NCBI GenBank assembly: GCA_963715625.1
Contig: OY970260.1
Location: 1,364,001-1,428,000, forward strand
DNA from: VRUE01 sp963715625
GTDB lineage: Bacteria > Actinomycetota > Thermoleophilia > Solirubrobacterales > 70-9
Length of the DNA: 64,000 bases
Direction of reading: 5' to 3'
Below are positions 7,616-16,179 of the stretch, piece after piece (position 1 is the stretch's first letter; each line of letters begins with the position of its first letter). The position numbers and the translations under genes are program-made. Under the pieces are notes generated by a model. That model had not been told where the DNA came from. It did not search any database and was given only the letters and a program-made list of their open reading frames with translations.

Positions 7616-8661
7616 CAGACCGCGGTGCCTTCCGGCTCGAGCGACCCCGCGTGCATCTCCAGCCGCAGCTTCGAGCGCGGGTCGAGCGCATCGCGCAGGC
7701 CGTCGCCGAAGACGTTGATCGAGAGCACCGTCAGCAGCAGCATCGTCCCCGGGATCACGGTCAGCAGCGGCGCGGTGGTGATCAGCTCGAAGCCGCTGCC
7801 GATCATGGTTCCCCACGACGTGTTCGGCGCCTGGACGCCGACGCCGAGGAAGGAGAGCATCGACTCGAGCAGCATCGCGTTGGCAACGCCAAGGGTGAAG
7901 AAGACGATGATCGTCGAGTAGAGGTTCGGCAGCAGCTCGCCGAACATCACCCGCGCTGCGCCGGCACCCTGCGCCTCTGCCGCCTCGACGAACTCCTTTT
8001 CGCGCAGCGCCAGCACCTCGCCGCGGATCGGCCGCGCCATGTAGGGGACGTAGACGGCGCCGATGATCAGGATCGGGATCCAGATCGAGCTGCCGGAGAG
8101 ATCGATCGGGCCGATCTGCAGGCCTCCCACCGCAAGCACGAGCCCGAGGGAGATCGCCAGCAGGGTGACCGGGAAGGCCCAGACCACATCCATCGTGCGG
8201 GCGATCGCGGTGTCGGTCCAGCCCCGGTAGTAGCCGGCGAGCAGGCCGAGGACGGTCGCCAGCACCGTGGTGATCAGGGTCGCGGCGAAGCCGACGAGAA
8301 GCGAGGTGCGGCCACCGTACATCAGCCGCACCATCTCGTCGCGGCCGAGGCCGCCGTCGGCGCCGAGGAAGAAGCGGCCGCCGGCGCCGAGCCCCAGCGG
8401 TCCGATCGGCCGGCCGGCCGGGTCGACGACTTCCCGCTTCTCCCCGTCGACCTCGACCTTTTCCAGCGTGTGGGTCTCGTTGGGCCCGGTGTGGGCGACG
8501 CTGTCGGCCCAAAGCGGGGCCGCCAGCGAGAAGAGGACGATCAGGGCGAAGAGGCCGCCGAAGGCGAGCGCCACCCGGTTGCGCCGCAGGCGGCGCCAGG
8601 CGAGCCGCCACGGGCTCTCGCCCGTGCGGCTCGTCGTGGCGGCGCTGGCCTCGGAAGCCAC
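7615..8661 (-). CDS. peptide ABC transporter permease, DppC type
   Basis: A 348-residue permease with an N-terminal cytoplasmic stretch, one helix (LAFGGLFALIVLFSLAAPLW), a periplasmic region that includes an unusual insert (HTLEKVEVDGEKREVVDPAG), and a five-helix core. The ATPase-docking loop is KEFVEAAEAQGAGAARVMFGE, and SFLGVGVQAPNTSWGTMI is a family signature. A GTG start at 8661 follows the binding-protein gene by 28 bases. It works with the adjacent DppB-like permease and the fused ATPase. Confidence 0.92.
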   Translation of the reverse strand: MASEASAATTSRTGESPWRLAWRRLRRNRVALAFGGLFALIVLFSLAAPLWADSVAHTGPNETHTLEKVEVDGEKREVVDPAGRPIGPLGLGAGGRFFLGADGGLGRDEMVRLMYGGRTSLLVGFAATLITTVLATVLGLLAGYYRGWTDTAIARTMDVVWAFPVTLLAISLGLVLAVGGLQIGPIDLSGSSIWIPILIIGAVYVPYMARPIRGEVLALREKEFVEAAEAQGAGAARVMFGELLPNLYSTIIVFFTLGVANAMLLESMLSFLGVGVQAPNTSWGTMIGSGFELITTAPLLTVIPGTMLLLTVLSINVFGDGLRDALDPRSKLRLEMHAGSLEPEGTAV

Positions 8662-8689
8662 CCGCGTATTGTGAACGCGGCGGCGGGCG

Positions 8690-10318
8690 CTACTTGAGTT
8701 CGAAGCTCGTCAGGCTGTGCCCGAAGGTCGGGTTGAAGATCACCTTGTCGAGGTCGATTTCGCTGTCGACGAAGGTCGAGGTCGTGTTGGTGCCGTAGGG
8801 CACCCAGACCGCCTCTTCCATGTAGGCCTTGTCGAGTTCCGCGTATTCGGCTTCCTGCTCGGGGCCGAGCGGTTCTTCGGACAGCCTGGAGATCTTCTCG
8901 CTCAGCTCCGGGATGTCAACGCGCGAGAAGTTCGTGTTGTTGGTCGGGGCGATCGATTCGCCCGCCAGCAGCGGCTGGAGGAAGTTGTTCGGATTCGGGT
9001 AGTCCTCGAACCAGTCGGTCCAGCCGGTATCGAGGTCCGGCGTGGTTTCGTTGCCGATGATCGTGAAGTAGTTGTCGGCGTTGATCGTCTTCAGCTCGGC
9101 GTTGAAGCCGAGCTTGTCGAGGACGTCCTGGTAGTAGGCGCCCGCGTCGCTGTTGGGGCTTTCGTTGTCGGTCCAGACCGTGATGTCCTTGTCGGCGGGG
9201 TCGGCTTCCTCGAACAGCTGCTTCGCCTTGGCCATGTCGTGGGGATAGAGGTCGAACGCCTCGTGGCCCGGCATTCCCTCCGGCAGGATCTGGTGAGTGG
9301 CGGCCAGCGAGCCGGCGTAGATGCGTTCCAGCGCCGCCGGGTCGACCGCGTAGTTGACCGCCTGGCGCACCTTGACGTCATCGAAGGGCGCCTTTTCGTT
9401 GTTCATCCAGAAGTAGTAGACGTTGATCGGGCGGTCGACCCGGAACTGGGTGCCTTCGTACTTGTCGATGATCTTCTGTCGCTGGTCGGCTGGCACCAGG
9501 GTCTGCATCCACATCGTCTTGTCGGTTTCGATTTCGTTGACCTGGGTCGCGTCGTTGCGCACGACCTCGATCTCGATCTTGTCGAAGTGGCCGTCGCCGA
9601 CGGCATCGATCTTCTCGGCGTTGGCCTTCGCCCAGTAGGGGTTGCGCTCATAGGACCAGCCGCGGCCCGGTTCGGAGTTGGCGATCGCGTAGGGGCCGGT
9701 CGCCGGCGGTGGGTCGGCGGTGAGGTTCTTGGCGGGCGTGTCGGACGGCAGCACCGCGGCGAAGAGCATGCCGAGCTCGTTGGTGAAGGTCCCGCGCGGA
9801 GCGGTCAGGCCGATCGTGATCTTGCCGGTCGCATCGTCGGTCTTGATGCCGGGGATGCCGCCGGTCTTCGTTTCGGCGAACTTTTCGGCGCCGACGATGC
9901 CTTCGTAGAAGTAGAAGCCCGGCGAGTTGAGCTTGAAGAGGCGTTCGATCGAGCTTTTGAAGTCCGATGCCTTGACCGGCGTGCCGTCGGAGTACTTGAG
10001 CCCCTTGTGCAGGGTCAGCTCGTAGGTCCTGCCGCCGTTGGTGATCTTGGGCATGCTCTCGGCCAGGCCGGGGACGACCGCGCCACCTTCCTCGCCGTTT
10101 GCGCGCTTGTAGGTGAGCAGCGGCAGGTAGGTGTCGTACATCGCCGTCCACCCTTCCTGCGTATAGGAGAGCGCCGGGTCGAGGTAGTCCGGGAACGAGG
10201 CGTAGCTGCCGGTGAAGGTGCCTCCTTCCTTGCCGCCGGAGCCGCCGCAGGCGGCGAGGCCGAGGGCGAAACCCGCGACGATGCAAAGGGTCAGCAGAAC
10301 AAGACCTAGCTTTCTCAA
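8690..10318 (-). CDS. peptide ABC transporter substrate-binding lipoprotein
   Basis: A 542-residue family 5 solute-binding protein. The N-terminus MRKLGLVLLTLCIVAGFALGL ends in the lipobox LAAC, so it should be a membrane-anchored lipoprotein outside the cell. The body shows the two-lobed peptide-binding-protein pattern, including YELTLHKGLKYSDGTPVKASD and KVRQAVNYAVDPAALERI. The start overlaps the stop of the MFS gene by 4 bases. It captures the ligand for the DppBC-DF transporter encoded downstream. Confidence 0.93.
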   Translation of the reverse strand: MRKLGLVLLTLCIVAGFALGLAACGGSGGKEGGTFTGSYASFPDYLDPALSYTQEGWTAMYDTYLPLLTYKRANGEEGGAVVPGLAESMPKITNGGRTYELTLHKGLKYSDGTPVKASDFKSSIERLFKLNSPGFYFYEGIVGAEKFAETKTGGIPGIKTDDATGKITIGLTAPRGTFTNELGMLFAAVLPSDTPAKNLTADPPPATGPYAIANSEPGRGWSYERNPYWAKANAEKIDAVGDGHFDKIEIEVVRNDATQVNEIETDKTMWMQTLVPADQRQKIIDKYEGTQFRVDRPINVYYFWMNNEKAPFDDVKVRQAVNYAVDPAALERIYAGSLAATHQILPEGMPGHEAFDLYPHDMAKAKQLFEEADPADKDITVWTDNESPNSDAGAYYQDVLDKLGFNAELKTINADNYFTIIGNETTPDLDTGWTDWFEDYPNPNNFLQPLLAGESIAPTNNTNFSRVDIPELSEKISRLSEEPLGPEQEAEYAELDKAYMEEAVWVPYGTNTTSTFVDSEIDLDKVIFNPTFGHSLTSFELK

Positions 10319-11646
10319 CTCTCGACCTCCGAGTTAGACCGGGATTGGGGGGGATTCCCTCCCACTGGAATCAACTCCACCATAATCTCCGACCCGGCGT
10401 AAAGGGAATCTGCACCCTCCTTTTCCCTGTCCAGAGCCCAATTCCTGCCTAGGGCGAGAGCAGCGACGACGACCGTCGCCAGCACGCCGAGGCCGGCGAC
10501 CAGGAAGGTCGCTCGCGGGCCGACCTCGGCGGCGATCAGGCCTCCGGCCAGGTAGCCGATCCCGGGCATCGCGGCGCCGACGGACTCGAGCACGCTCATC
10601 ACCCGCGCCTGCATGCCCTGCGTGGTCAGCTCCTGCACGGCGCTGACCACGCTCACCCACTGCACGCCGTTGCCGGCTCCACCGACGGCGCCGGCCACGC
10701 AGGCGAGCGCCAGCGTCGGCGCGGCGGCGAGCCCCAGGTAGCCGGCGCCGACCGCCACCGTGCTGAAGAAGAGCAGGACCGGCAACGGCGCCCTGCGCAC
10801 GGCGGCGAAGACGATGCTGCCGAACACCATGCCGCCTCCCCAGCTCGCCAGCAGCAGGCCATAGCCGGAGTCGCCGGCGTCGAGCGTCTGCTTCGCGAAG
10901 ATCACCTCGATCGGGATCACCGCGGCGAAGAAGACGAAGGCGGCGCCCTGCGCGGCCAGCAGGCGCCGCAGCACCGGCCTCTCGCGGATGTATGTGAGGC
11001 CGGCGCGGATCCGCTCGCGTGCCAGGCCGGGTTCGGGCTCGGCCCGGGGCAGCGCTCCGGCGGTGAGCAGGATCCACGCGATCGCGTAGAAGGAGGCGGC
11101 GTCGAGCAGCAGCGCCGCCTGGACGCCGACGCCTGCGACGACCAGGCCGGCGATGGCCGGGCCGACCGCGGCGCCGCCGGTGAAGGCGACGTTGAGCACG
11201 GCGTTGCCGGCGCGCAGCTCCCCGGCCGGCTCCAGCAGGGCTGCGACCACGGCCCGGGTCAGCGCCCGCCCCGTCAGCGCCAGGGAGCCGTCGACCACGG
11301 CCAGCACGATCACCCCGGCGAGGAAGAACTCGTCGCCGGCGAGCAGCGCCAGCGCTCCGAAGGCGGCCGCCTCGCCGCAATAGATCACCGGCAGGGCGAA
11401 GCGCGGCGGCGGCTGCTCGACCCGGGCGACCAGGATCGGCGAGACCAGGGCGGGCAGGAAGCGGGTGCCGAGGAAGAGCGCCGCCGTCGCCATCGCGCTT
11501 CCCGTGCGGTCGTAGACGAGCACCGAGAGGGCCACGATCCCCATCCAGTCGCCCAGCTCGTTGACCGCGTAGCTCACGGCCAGACGCCGGAATTGCGGCC
11601 TTCTCAGGGGGTCGGTCAGGCGTGGATTACGCATTGTTTGACGCAC
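10315..11646 (-). CDS. MFS transporter
   Basis: A 443-residue, about twelve-helix major facilitator protein similar to the MFS_3/EntS group of exporters. The MFS motif-like loop is VYDRTGSAMATAALFLGTRFLP near residues 44-65. It starts the minus-strand run MFS, binding protein, two permeases, fused ATPase, ligase, with 4-base overlap to the next gene. Co-expression with a peptide importer might mean uptake and export of related compounds, but this is only inference. The ATG at 11646 or the in-frame ATG at 11634 could be used. The hydrophilic last 30 residues are unlike the rest. Confidence 0.85.
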   Translation of the reverse strand: MRQTMRNPRLTDPLRRPQFRRLAVSYAVNELGDWMGIVALSVLVYDRTGSAMATAALFLGTRFLPALVSPILVARVEQPPPRFALPVIYCGEAAAFGALALLAGDEFFLAGVIVLAVVDGSLALTGRALTRAVVAALLEPAGELRAGNAVLNVAFTGGAAVGPAIAGLVVAGVGVQAALLLDAASFYAIAWILLTAGALPRAEPEPGLARERIRAGLTYIRERPVLRRLLAAQGAAFVFFAAVIPIEVIFAKQTLDAGDSGYGLLLASWGGGMVFGSIVFAAVRRAPLPVLLFFSTVAVGAGYLGLAAAPTLALACVAGAVGGAGNGVQWVSVVSAVQELTTQGMQARVMSVLESVGAAMPGIGYLAGGLIAAEVGPRATFLVAGLGVLATVVVAALALGRNWALDREKEGADSLYAGSEIMVELIPVGGNPPQSRSNSEVES

Positions 11647-11660
11647 GAACTACTGCATTT

Positions 11661-11689
11661 ATGCACAAGATTTCCTGCAGATGCACAAG
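11661..11689. promoter_or_regulatory. direct repeat ATGCACAAG, possible operator for the MFS operon
   Basis: ATGCACAAG occurs at 11661-11669 and 11681-11689, 20 bp apart, i.e. on the same face of the helix, and just upstream of the minus-strand MFS start. The surrounding DNA is markedly AT-richer than the genes. A protein-binding role is inference only. Confidence 0.4.
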
Positions 11690-11873
11690 TTTCGGCCAAG
11701 CTGTGCTACAAAGCTGCCAGGCAATTGACGAGTTTCAGATCGCACTGCGCAATCTGAGGGTTTCAACGACCGAAGGGACAAGGCAAATGGGCTTTCGTAA
11801 CTAAGTTCTTCACACGGGCATACTGCCCGTCCAGTTTCTAGGGCGCCCCGCTGCGGGGCGCCCTTTGCTTTTT
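11690..11873 (+). ncRNA. possible small RNA or very short gene ending in a terminator
   Basis: This AT-richer stretch contains a hairpin ACGGGC-5-GCCCGT (11814-11830) immediately followed by a strong intrinsic terminator (11841-11873). No gene ends here on the plus strand, so the terminator must serve some transcript that begins in this interval. A short open frame (ATG 11661 to stop 11804, about 47 residues ending QMGFRN) exists, but its codon use does not look like the neighbours. A small RNA is my preferred reading. No clear promoter could be placed. Confidence 0.4.
11841..11873 (+). terminator. Rho-independent terminator
   Basis: GGGCGCCCCG (11841-11850) pairs with CGGGGCGCCC (11854-11863), followed by TTTGCTTTTT. 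This is one of the few hairpins in the window with a real T-tract. Confidence 0.85.
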
Positions 11874-12121
11874 ACCGGGACTTCGGGGCTTGGGGCCCTG
11901 AACCTTCACGCAGGAATCGCTGCAAAAAAGCCGATCGGGAAGTCCGCTTGCAGCGGCCGGGCCTGCTTGCCGGTCACGGCACCGGGCGCTACCTTCAGTC
12001 GACGCAATCTCCGTCCGATGCATTACCGAGACGGCCCTGGCAAAAGGGAATGGGCCCAAGCCCATTGAATCTGCAGCCAGGCCGCGACACACGGTCGCCG
12101 CACCCGCCCTCGACAAGGCAG

Positions 12122-13525
12122 ATGGCTGAAAAGCGCCCCACCCGCGCAGCACTTGCAGGCATGAGCGTTGCCCTGGCGGCGACGGCTGCGCTCGCGGCCT
12201 GGTGGGCGCCCGAATGCGACTGGAACCTCCCGCTGTTCGCCGTCCTGCTGGTCTTCTCCGTCTTCAGCGACTTGACCGCGGTCTCGACGGAGTCGAAGGT
12301 CAAGGTCTCGGGCAGCTTCCTCGCCCTGGTCGTGGCGATGGTCTTCCTCGGCGGCACCCCGGCGAGCCTGATCGGCGTCGCGACGATCGGCGTCGGCTGG
12401 CTGCGCTGGCGCGACGAAGCCCACTACCTGCTGAACAACATGGTCACCTACGCGATCTTCCCGTTGGCCGGCGGCATCGCCTTCAAGGCCGTGACCGGCT
12501 CGGCCGGGTTGACGCAGGACGACGCCTACTTCTACCTGCTCGTCTTCGCGCTCTTCCAGTTCTCGCTCGCGATCAACTTCGTGCTCGTCGCCGGCTATCG
12601 CGCCTACGTCGAGCGCGTGCGCTTCTCGAGCCAGCTGCGCGTTCTGCCGCCGGTCCTGCCCTCCGAGTTCGCCAGCGCGATGCTCGCCGTCGCCGTCGCC
12701 TTCATCTACCACGTGATCGGGATCGCGGCGATCGCGCTCTTCGGCGTCGTCCTCGTCACCTTCCAGTACCTGCTCGGGCAGCTGCTGCTCTCCCAGCAGC
12801 GCGGCGACGAGCTGGAGCGGCGCAGCAAGCAGCTCGCCAGCTTCCAGGTCGGGATGTTGAGCGCGATGCTGCGCACGCTCGACCTGCGCGACCAGATGAC
12901 CGCCCGTCACTCGGCCGCAGTGGCGCGCTACTCGCGTGCGATCGCCCAGCGCGCCGGCTTCTCGCGCCAGGAAGAGGAGCTCGTCCACATCGCCGCGCTG
13001 CTGCACGACATCGGCAAGTTCATCCTCCCCGACCGCATCCTCAAGGCGAACGTGCCGCTCACCGACGAGGACTGGATGCTGATCAAGCGCCACCCTCAGC
13101 AGGGCGCCCGGGTGGTCTCCTCGCTCGACGGCTATGGGCCGGTGGCGGAGATCATCCTCGCCCACCACGAGCGAATCGACGGCAAGGGCTACCCGCGCGG
13201 CCTGGCCGGCGACGACATCCCCGAGCTGGCCCGGATCATCTCCGTCGCCGACACCTACGACGTGATGACGGCGCGCGACTCCTACCGCACGCCGATGTCC
13301 AGCCACGACGCGATACAGGAGCTGCGCCGGGTCGCCGGCAAGCAGCTCGACGCCCGCTTCGTCGAGGTCTTCGTCGAGCTGCTCGAGGGCAAGGACGTCT
13401 CCTTCCAACATGGCGAGGCGGCCGACTTCGAGAAGGAGCTGGCTTTGGAAGCGCGGATCGAAGAGACCGCCAGCCCGCTCGGCAACGGTGCCCGCTTCCA
13501 GCCCACCGGCGTCTCGGTCGGCTGA
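12122..13525 (+). CDS. membrane HD-GYP domain protein (putative c-di-GMP phosphodiesterase)
   Basis: A 467-residue protein. The first 240 residues are a block of about seven to eight transmembrane helices acting as a sensor module; the rest is an HD-GYP hydrolase. The HD pair is in ALLHDIGKFILPDRIL near residue 294 and the GYP motif in HHERIDGKGYPRGL near 347, with the downstream SVADTYDVMTA block also present, so the catalytic metal ligands appear intact. Such enzymes degrade cyclic di-GMP. The ATG at 12122 was chosen because the upstream in-frame extension is arginine-rich and not protein-like. The gene stands alone, with about 250 bases upstream in which I saw no riboswitch fold. Confidence 0.88.
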   Translation: MAEKRPTRAALAGMSVALAATAALAAWWAPECDWNLPLFAVLLVFSVFSDLTAVSTESKVKVSGSFLALVVAMVFLGGTPASLIGVATIGVGWLRWRDEAHYLLNNMVTYAIFPLAGGIAFKAVTGSAGLTQDDAYFYLLVFALFQFSLAINFVLVAGYRAYVERVRFSSQLRVLPPVLPSEFASAMLAVAVAFIYHVIGIAAIALFGVVLVTFQYLLGQLLLSQQRGDELERRSKQLASFQVGMLSAMLRTLDLRDQMTARHSAAVARYSRAIAQRAGFSRQEEELVHIAALLHDIGKFILPDRILKANVPLTDEDWMLIKRHPQQGARVVSSLDGYGPVAEIILAHHERIDGKGYPRGLAGDDIPELARIISVADTYDVMTARDSYRTPMSSHDAIQELRRVAGKQLDARFVEVFVELLEGKDVSFQHGEAADFEKELALEARIEETASPLGNGARFQPTGVSVG

Positions 13526-13533
13526 ACCCCCCG

Positions 13534-13580
13534 CCGACGGGCCTCAGATACGCCTATATGTCTCCTTTGAGGCCCGTCGG
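13534..13580. repeat. palindrome family D, copy 1
   Basis: Perfect 13-bp arms CCGACGGGCCTCA (13534-13546) and TGAGGCCCGTCGG (13568-13580), located just after the HD-GYP stop. It shares the CCGACGGGCC base and GATACG with the copy at 23498-23552. Confidence 0.8.
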
Positions 13581-13604
13581 CTGCAGGGCGATAGGTTTGG
13601 GGCG

Positions 13605-14639
13605 ATGCGCGCCGTTACGTTTCAGACTCCCGGGGAGGTCCGGGTCGAGGAGAAGCCGGTTCCCGAGCTGGGGGCGGCCGACGATGCGCTGGTCCGGGTC
13701 GAGGCCAGCGGGATCTGCGGCTCCGACCTCCACATCTTCCACGGGCAGGTCCCGGTCGAGCAGGGGTTCACGATCGGGCACGAGTTCGTCGGCACGGTCC
13801 TCGCCGTCGGCCCCGACGTCGAGCGCGTCGCGGCCGGCGACCGCGTGCTCGGCTGCTTCCACACCGCCTGCGCGACCTGCGCCGCCTGCCTGCGCGGCGA
13901 CTACCACCGCTGTGAGCGCGGCCGGATCTTCGGCCACGGCGCCAGCCTCGGCGACCTCCAGGGCGCCCAGGCCGAGCAGCTGCTTGTGCCGCGCGCCAAC
14001 CTGACCTTGCGCCTCGTGCCGGAGGGGATGAGCGACGATGTCGCCCTCTTCGCCGGCGACGTGATGGGGACCGGCTACCACGCCGTCGCCCATGCAGGGA
14101 TGCGCGCGGGCGACACCGTGGCGGTGCTGGGGCTGGGGCCGGTCGGCCTCTGCGCGGTGCAGGCGGCGCTCGCGGGCGGGGCGACGAAGGTCTTCGCGAT
14201 CGATTCGGTGCAGCAGCGGCTGGCGATGGCGGCGGGCTTCGGCGCGACGCCGGTCCACCTGACCGAGGAGGAGCCCAAGCGCGTCGTGCGGGCGGCGACG
14301 GAGAAGCGCGGGGTGGACGTCGTCGTCGACGCGGTCGGCGCGGCGGCGCCGCTGGCGATGGCGGTCAGCCTCTGCCGCGACGCCGGTACCGTCTCCGGGA
14401 TCGGCGCCTACTCCGGCAAGGGCGAGGTCCCGCTCGGGCTCGCCTGGCTCAAGGGCCTGACGCTGCGCCTTGGCCTCGCCAACGTGATCGCCCACGTCGA
14501 CCGCGTGCTGGCGCTGATCGAGGCCGGCAAGCTCGACCCCTCGCCCCTCGTCACCCACCACATGAAGCTGGACGAGGCATCCGAGGCCTACGCGATCTAT
14601 GACCGGCGCGAGGCGCTGAAGATCGTCCTCACGCCGTGA
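13605..14639 (+). CDS. zinc-dependent alcohol dehydrogenase family protein
   Basis: A 344-residue medium-chain dehydrogenase/reductase. The catalytic zinc site is shown by SGICGSDLH and TIGHEFVG near residues 36-62, and the structural zinc by the Cys-rich lobe CFHTACATCAACLRGDYHRC near 85-105. AVLGLGPVGLCAVQAAL is the NAD(P)-binding Rossmann turn. It resembles the glutathione-independent formaldehyde/threonine dehydrogenase group, but the substrate cannot be assigned. The ATG at 13605 fits the family N-terminus MRAVTF. It is single-gene, flanked by palindromes on both sides. Confidence 0.9.
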   Translation: MRAVTFQTPGEVRVEEKPVPELGAADDALVRVEASGICGSDLHIFHGQVPVEQGFTIGHEFVGTVLAVGPDVERVAAGDRVLGCFHTACATCAACLRGDYHRCERGRIFGHGASLGDLQGAQAEQLLVPRANLTLRLVPEGMSDDVALFAGDVMGTGYHAVAHAGMRAGDTVAVLGLGPVGLCAVQAALAGGATKVFAIDSVQQRLAMAAGFGATPVHLTEEEPKRVVRAATEKRGVDVVVDAVGAAAPLAMAVSLCRDAGTVSGIGAYSGKGEVPLGLAWLKGLTLRLGLANVIAHVDRVLALIEAGKLDPSPLVTHHMKLDEASEAYAIYDRREALKIVLTP

Positions 14640-14682
14640 GTGCAACGCGTTACGGCTCCGACAGAGCCGTAACGCATTGCAC
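14640..14682. repeat. palindrome family C, copy 1
   Basis: The 19-bp arms GTGCAACGCGTTACGGCTC (14640-14658) and its complement (14664-14682) have one mismatch and a 5-base loop. It starts at the dehydrogenase stop and supplies the stop codon and last residues (QCVTALSEP) of the convergent GST-like gene. Related copies lie at 28216 and 28286. Confidence 0.88.
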
Positions 14683-15465
14683 CCGGTGTGCGACCAGCGC
14701 CCGGTGGCGCCGGTATGTCTCTTCGACCCAGCGGTAGCCGGAGCGCTCTTCGAGCGGGGCGCGGAAGCGCGCGAGGCTCTGTGGCAGCGGCTCGTCGCCC
14801 GCAAGCGGGGCCCCGTCGGGGAGGACCAGGGGATAGAAGAGCGCCGCCGCGGCGAGGTCGGCGACGCCGAAGCGCTCGCCGACCAGGTGCTCGCCCGAGC
14901 CGAGCTCGACCTCCAGCCGGTCGAGGGCGTTGACGATCTTGCCGCGGGCGACCTCGGCCGCCTCCTCGCTGCGGACGCCGTAGCGCAGGCCGGTGAAGGT
15001 GCGGGCGTAGCCCGCGGCGCCGCTGCCGAGGCGGGCGATCGGGCCGGGAGCGGTGCGTGCGATCACGGCTTCGAAGCGCTCGCGGTCCTTGCCCAGCTCG
15101 TGGAAGGCGAGCAGGCGGGTGTGCGGGCCCAGCTCTTCATCGAAGAAGTCCTCCAGCTCCAGCGCGCGATGGCGCTGCGCGGGATCTGCCGGGTAGAGCG
15201 GCGGGTCGGGGAAGCGGCGCTCGAGGGCGGCGATGATCTCTGTCGAGTCGCCGATCCGCCGCCCGTCGATCTCCAGCACCGGGAAGGTCCGGTTGGCGCC
15301 GTGGGTCAGCCAGAGCGAGGCCGGGATGTGCGCGCCGGGGATGGGGACCGCGCGGCGGCGGTGAGGGATCCGCTTGTGGTCGAGGGCCCAGCGCACCTTC
15401 TCGCTGTAGTGCGAGATGGAGATGTGCCAGAGGGTGGGGCGAATATAACCGCTCGTTGCGTCCAC
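14650..15465 (-). CDS. glutathione S-transferase-like protein
   Basis: About 271 residues from a GTG at 15465; a start further in is possible because no ATG is present near the conserved LWHISISHYSEKVRWAL. The N-terminal thioredoxin-like domain has RTFPVLEIDGRRIGDSTEI, the cis-Pro plus glutathione gamma-Glu contact region of GSTs, followed by an all-helical C-terminal domain with ERFGVADLAAAALF. Actinobacteria mostly use mycothiol, so the thiol substrate is uncertain. The last ten codons and stop lie in a family C palindrome. The gene is divergent from the pterin dehydratase with only 27 bases between. Confidence 0.78.
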   Translation of the reverse strand: MDATSGYIRPTLWHISISHYSEKVRWALDHKRIPHRRRAVPIPGAHIPASLWLTHGANRTFPVLEIDGRRIGDSTEIIAALERRFPDPPLYPADPAQRHRALELEDFFDEELGPHTRLLAFHELGKDRERFEAVIARTAPGPIARLGSGAAGYARTFTGLRYGVRSEEAAEVARGKIVNALDRLEVELGSGEHLVGERFGVADLAAAALFYPLVLPDGAPLAGDEPLPQSLARFRAPLEERSGYRWVEETYRRHRALVAHRVQCVTALSEP

Positions 15466-15492
15466 GAGTGCGCCCTGGCAGCATAGTCTCGG

Positions 15493-15780
15493 ATGGCGCT
15501 TCTGGACGATGCCGAGATCGAGGAGAGGCTCGCCGGCCTGGCGGGCTGGGAGCGCTCCGGCGAGGCGATCGCCAAGACCTTCGGCTGCGGCGACTTCGCC
15601 GGCTCGGTGCGGTTCGTCGAGAGCCTGGTCGAGCCGGCCGAGGCGATGAACCACCACCCCGACCTGGCGATCTCCTGGAGCGAGGTGACCGTGACGATCT
15701 CCACCCACTCCGAGGGTGGCCTCACCGCGGCCGACTTCGAGCTGGCCGGGAAGGTCGATGCCCTATCGCCGACGAGCTGA
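15493..15780 (+). CDS. pterin-4a-carbinolamine dehydratase
   Basis: A 95-residue protein of the PhhB/DCoH family. The active-site motif AMNHHPDLAISW and the C-terminal TVTISTHSEGGLTAADFELA are typical. It dehydrates 4a-hydroxytetrahydrobiopterin to recycle the pterin cofactor of aromatic amino-acid hydroxylases, although stand-alone actinobacterial copies have unclear partners. Its TGA stop overlaps the following ArfB gene. Confidence 0.9.
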   Translation: MALLDDAEIEERLAGLAGWERSGEAIAKTFGCGDFAGSVRFVESLVEPAEAMNHHPDLAISWSEVTVTISTHSEGGLTAADFELAGKVDALSPTS

Positions 15781-16178
15781 GAATCGACGCGAGGCTCTCG
15801 ATCCCGCTGGCCGAGGTCGAGCTGCGGGCGAGCCGCTCCTCCGGCCCCGGCGGGCAGCACGCGAACGTGACCGCTTCGCGGGTGGAAGCGGTGTTCGACG
15901 TCGAGGCCTCGCGGGTGCTCGACGAGCGCCAGAAGGACCGCTTGGTGTCCCGGGCCGGGGCGATCGTCACCGCGGTCTCCCAGGACGCGCGCGGCCAGGC
16001 GCGCAACCGCGAGCTGGCGCTGCGGCGACTGGCGGAGAAGATCGCAGCCGGCCTGGCCGAGCCGCGCAGTCGCCGCCCGACGAGGCCGACCCGCGCCTCG
16101 CGCGAGCGGCGCCTGGAAGAGAAGCGCCGGGCCGGGGAACGCAAGCGCGCGCGGCGGCGGCCGAGCGGGGGGTACTGA
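15777..16178 (+). CDS. arfB: ArfB-like peptidyl-tRNA hydrolase (ribosome rescue)
   Basis: About 133 residues with the class I release-factor catalytic motif RSSGPGGQHANVTASRVEAV and a basic C-terminal tail rich in Arg and Lys that would enter the empty mRNA channel. ArfB releases peptides from stalled ribosomes lacking a stop codon. No ATG, GTG or TTG is available in the right place: the frame opens as ELRIDARLSIPLAEVEL, and the only plausible start is a CTG at 15777 overlapping the TGA of the previous gene (CTGA), implying coupled re-initiation. The 5' boundary is therefore uncertain. Confidence 0.82.
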   Translation: MRIDARLSIPLAEVELRASRSSGPGGQHANVTASRVEAVFDVEASRVLDERQKDRLVSRAGAIVTAVSQDARGQARNRELALRRLAEKIAAGLAEPRSRRPTRPTRASRERRLEEKRRAGERKRARRRPSGGY

Positions 16179-16179
16179 G

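Noticed and set aside
11874..12121. c-di-GMP riboswitch upstream of the HD-GYP gene
   Set aside because: I looked for the GEMM-type conserved blocks and tetraloop receptor and did not find them.
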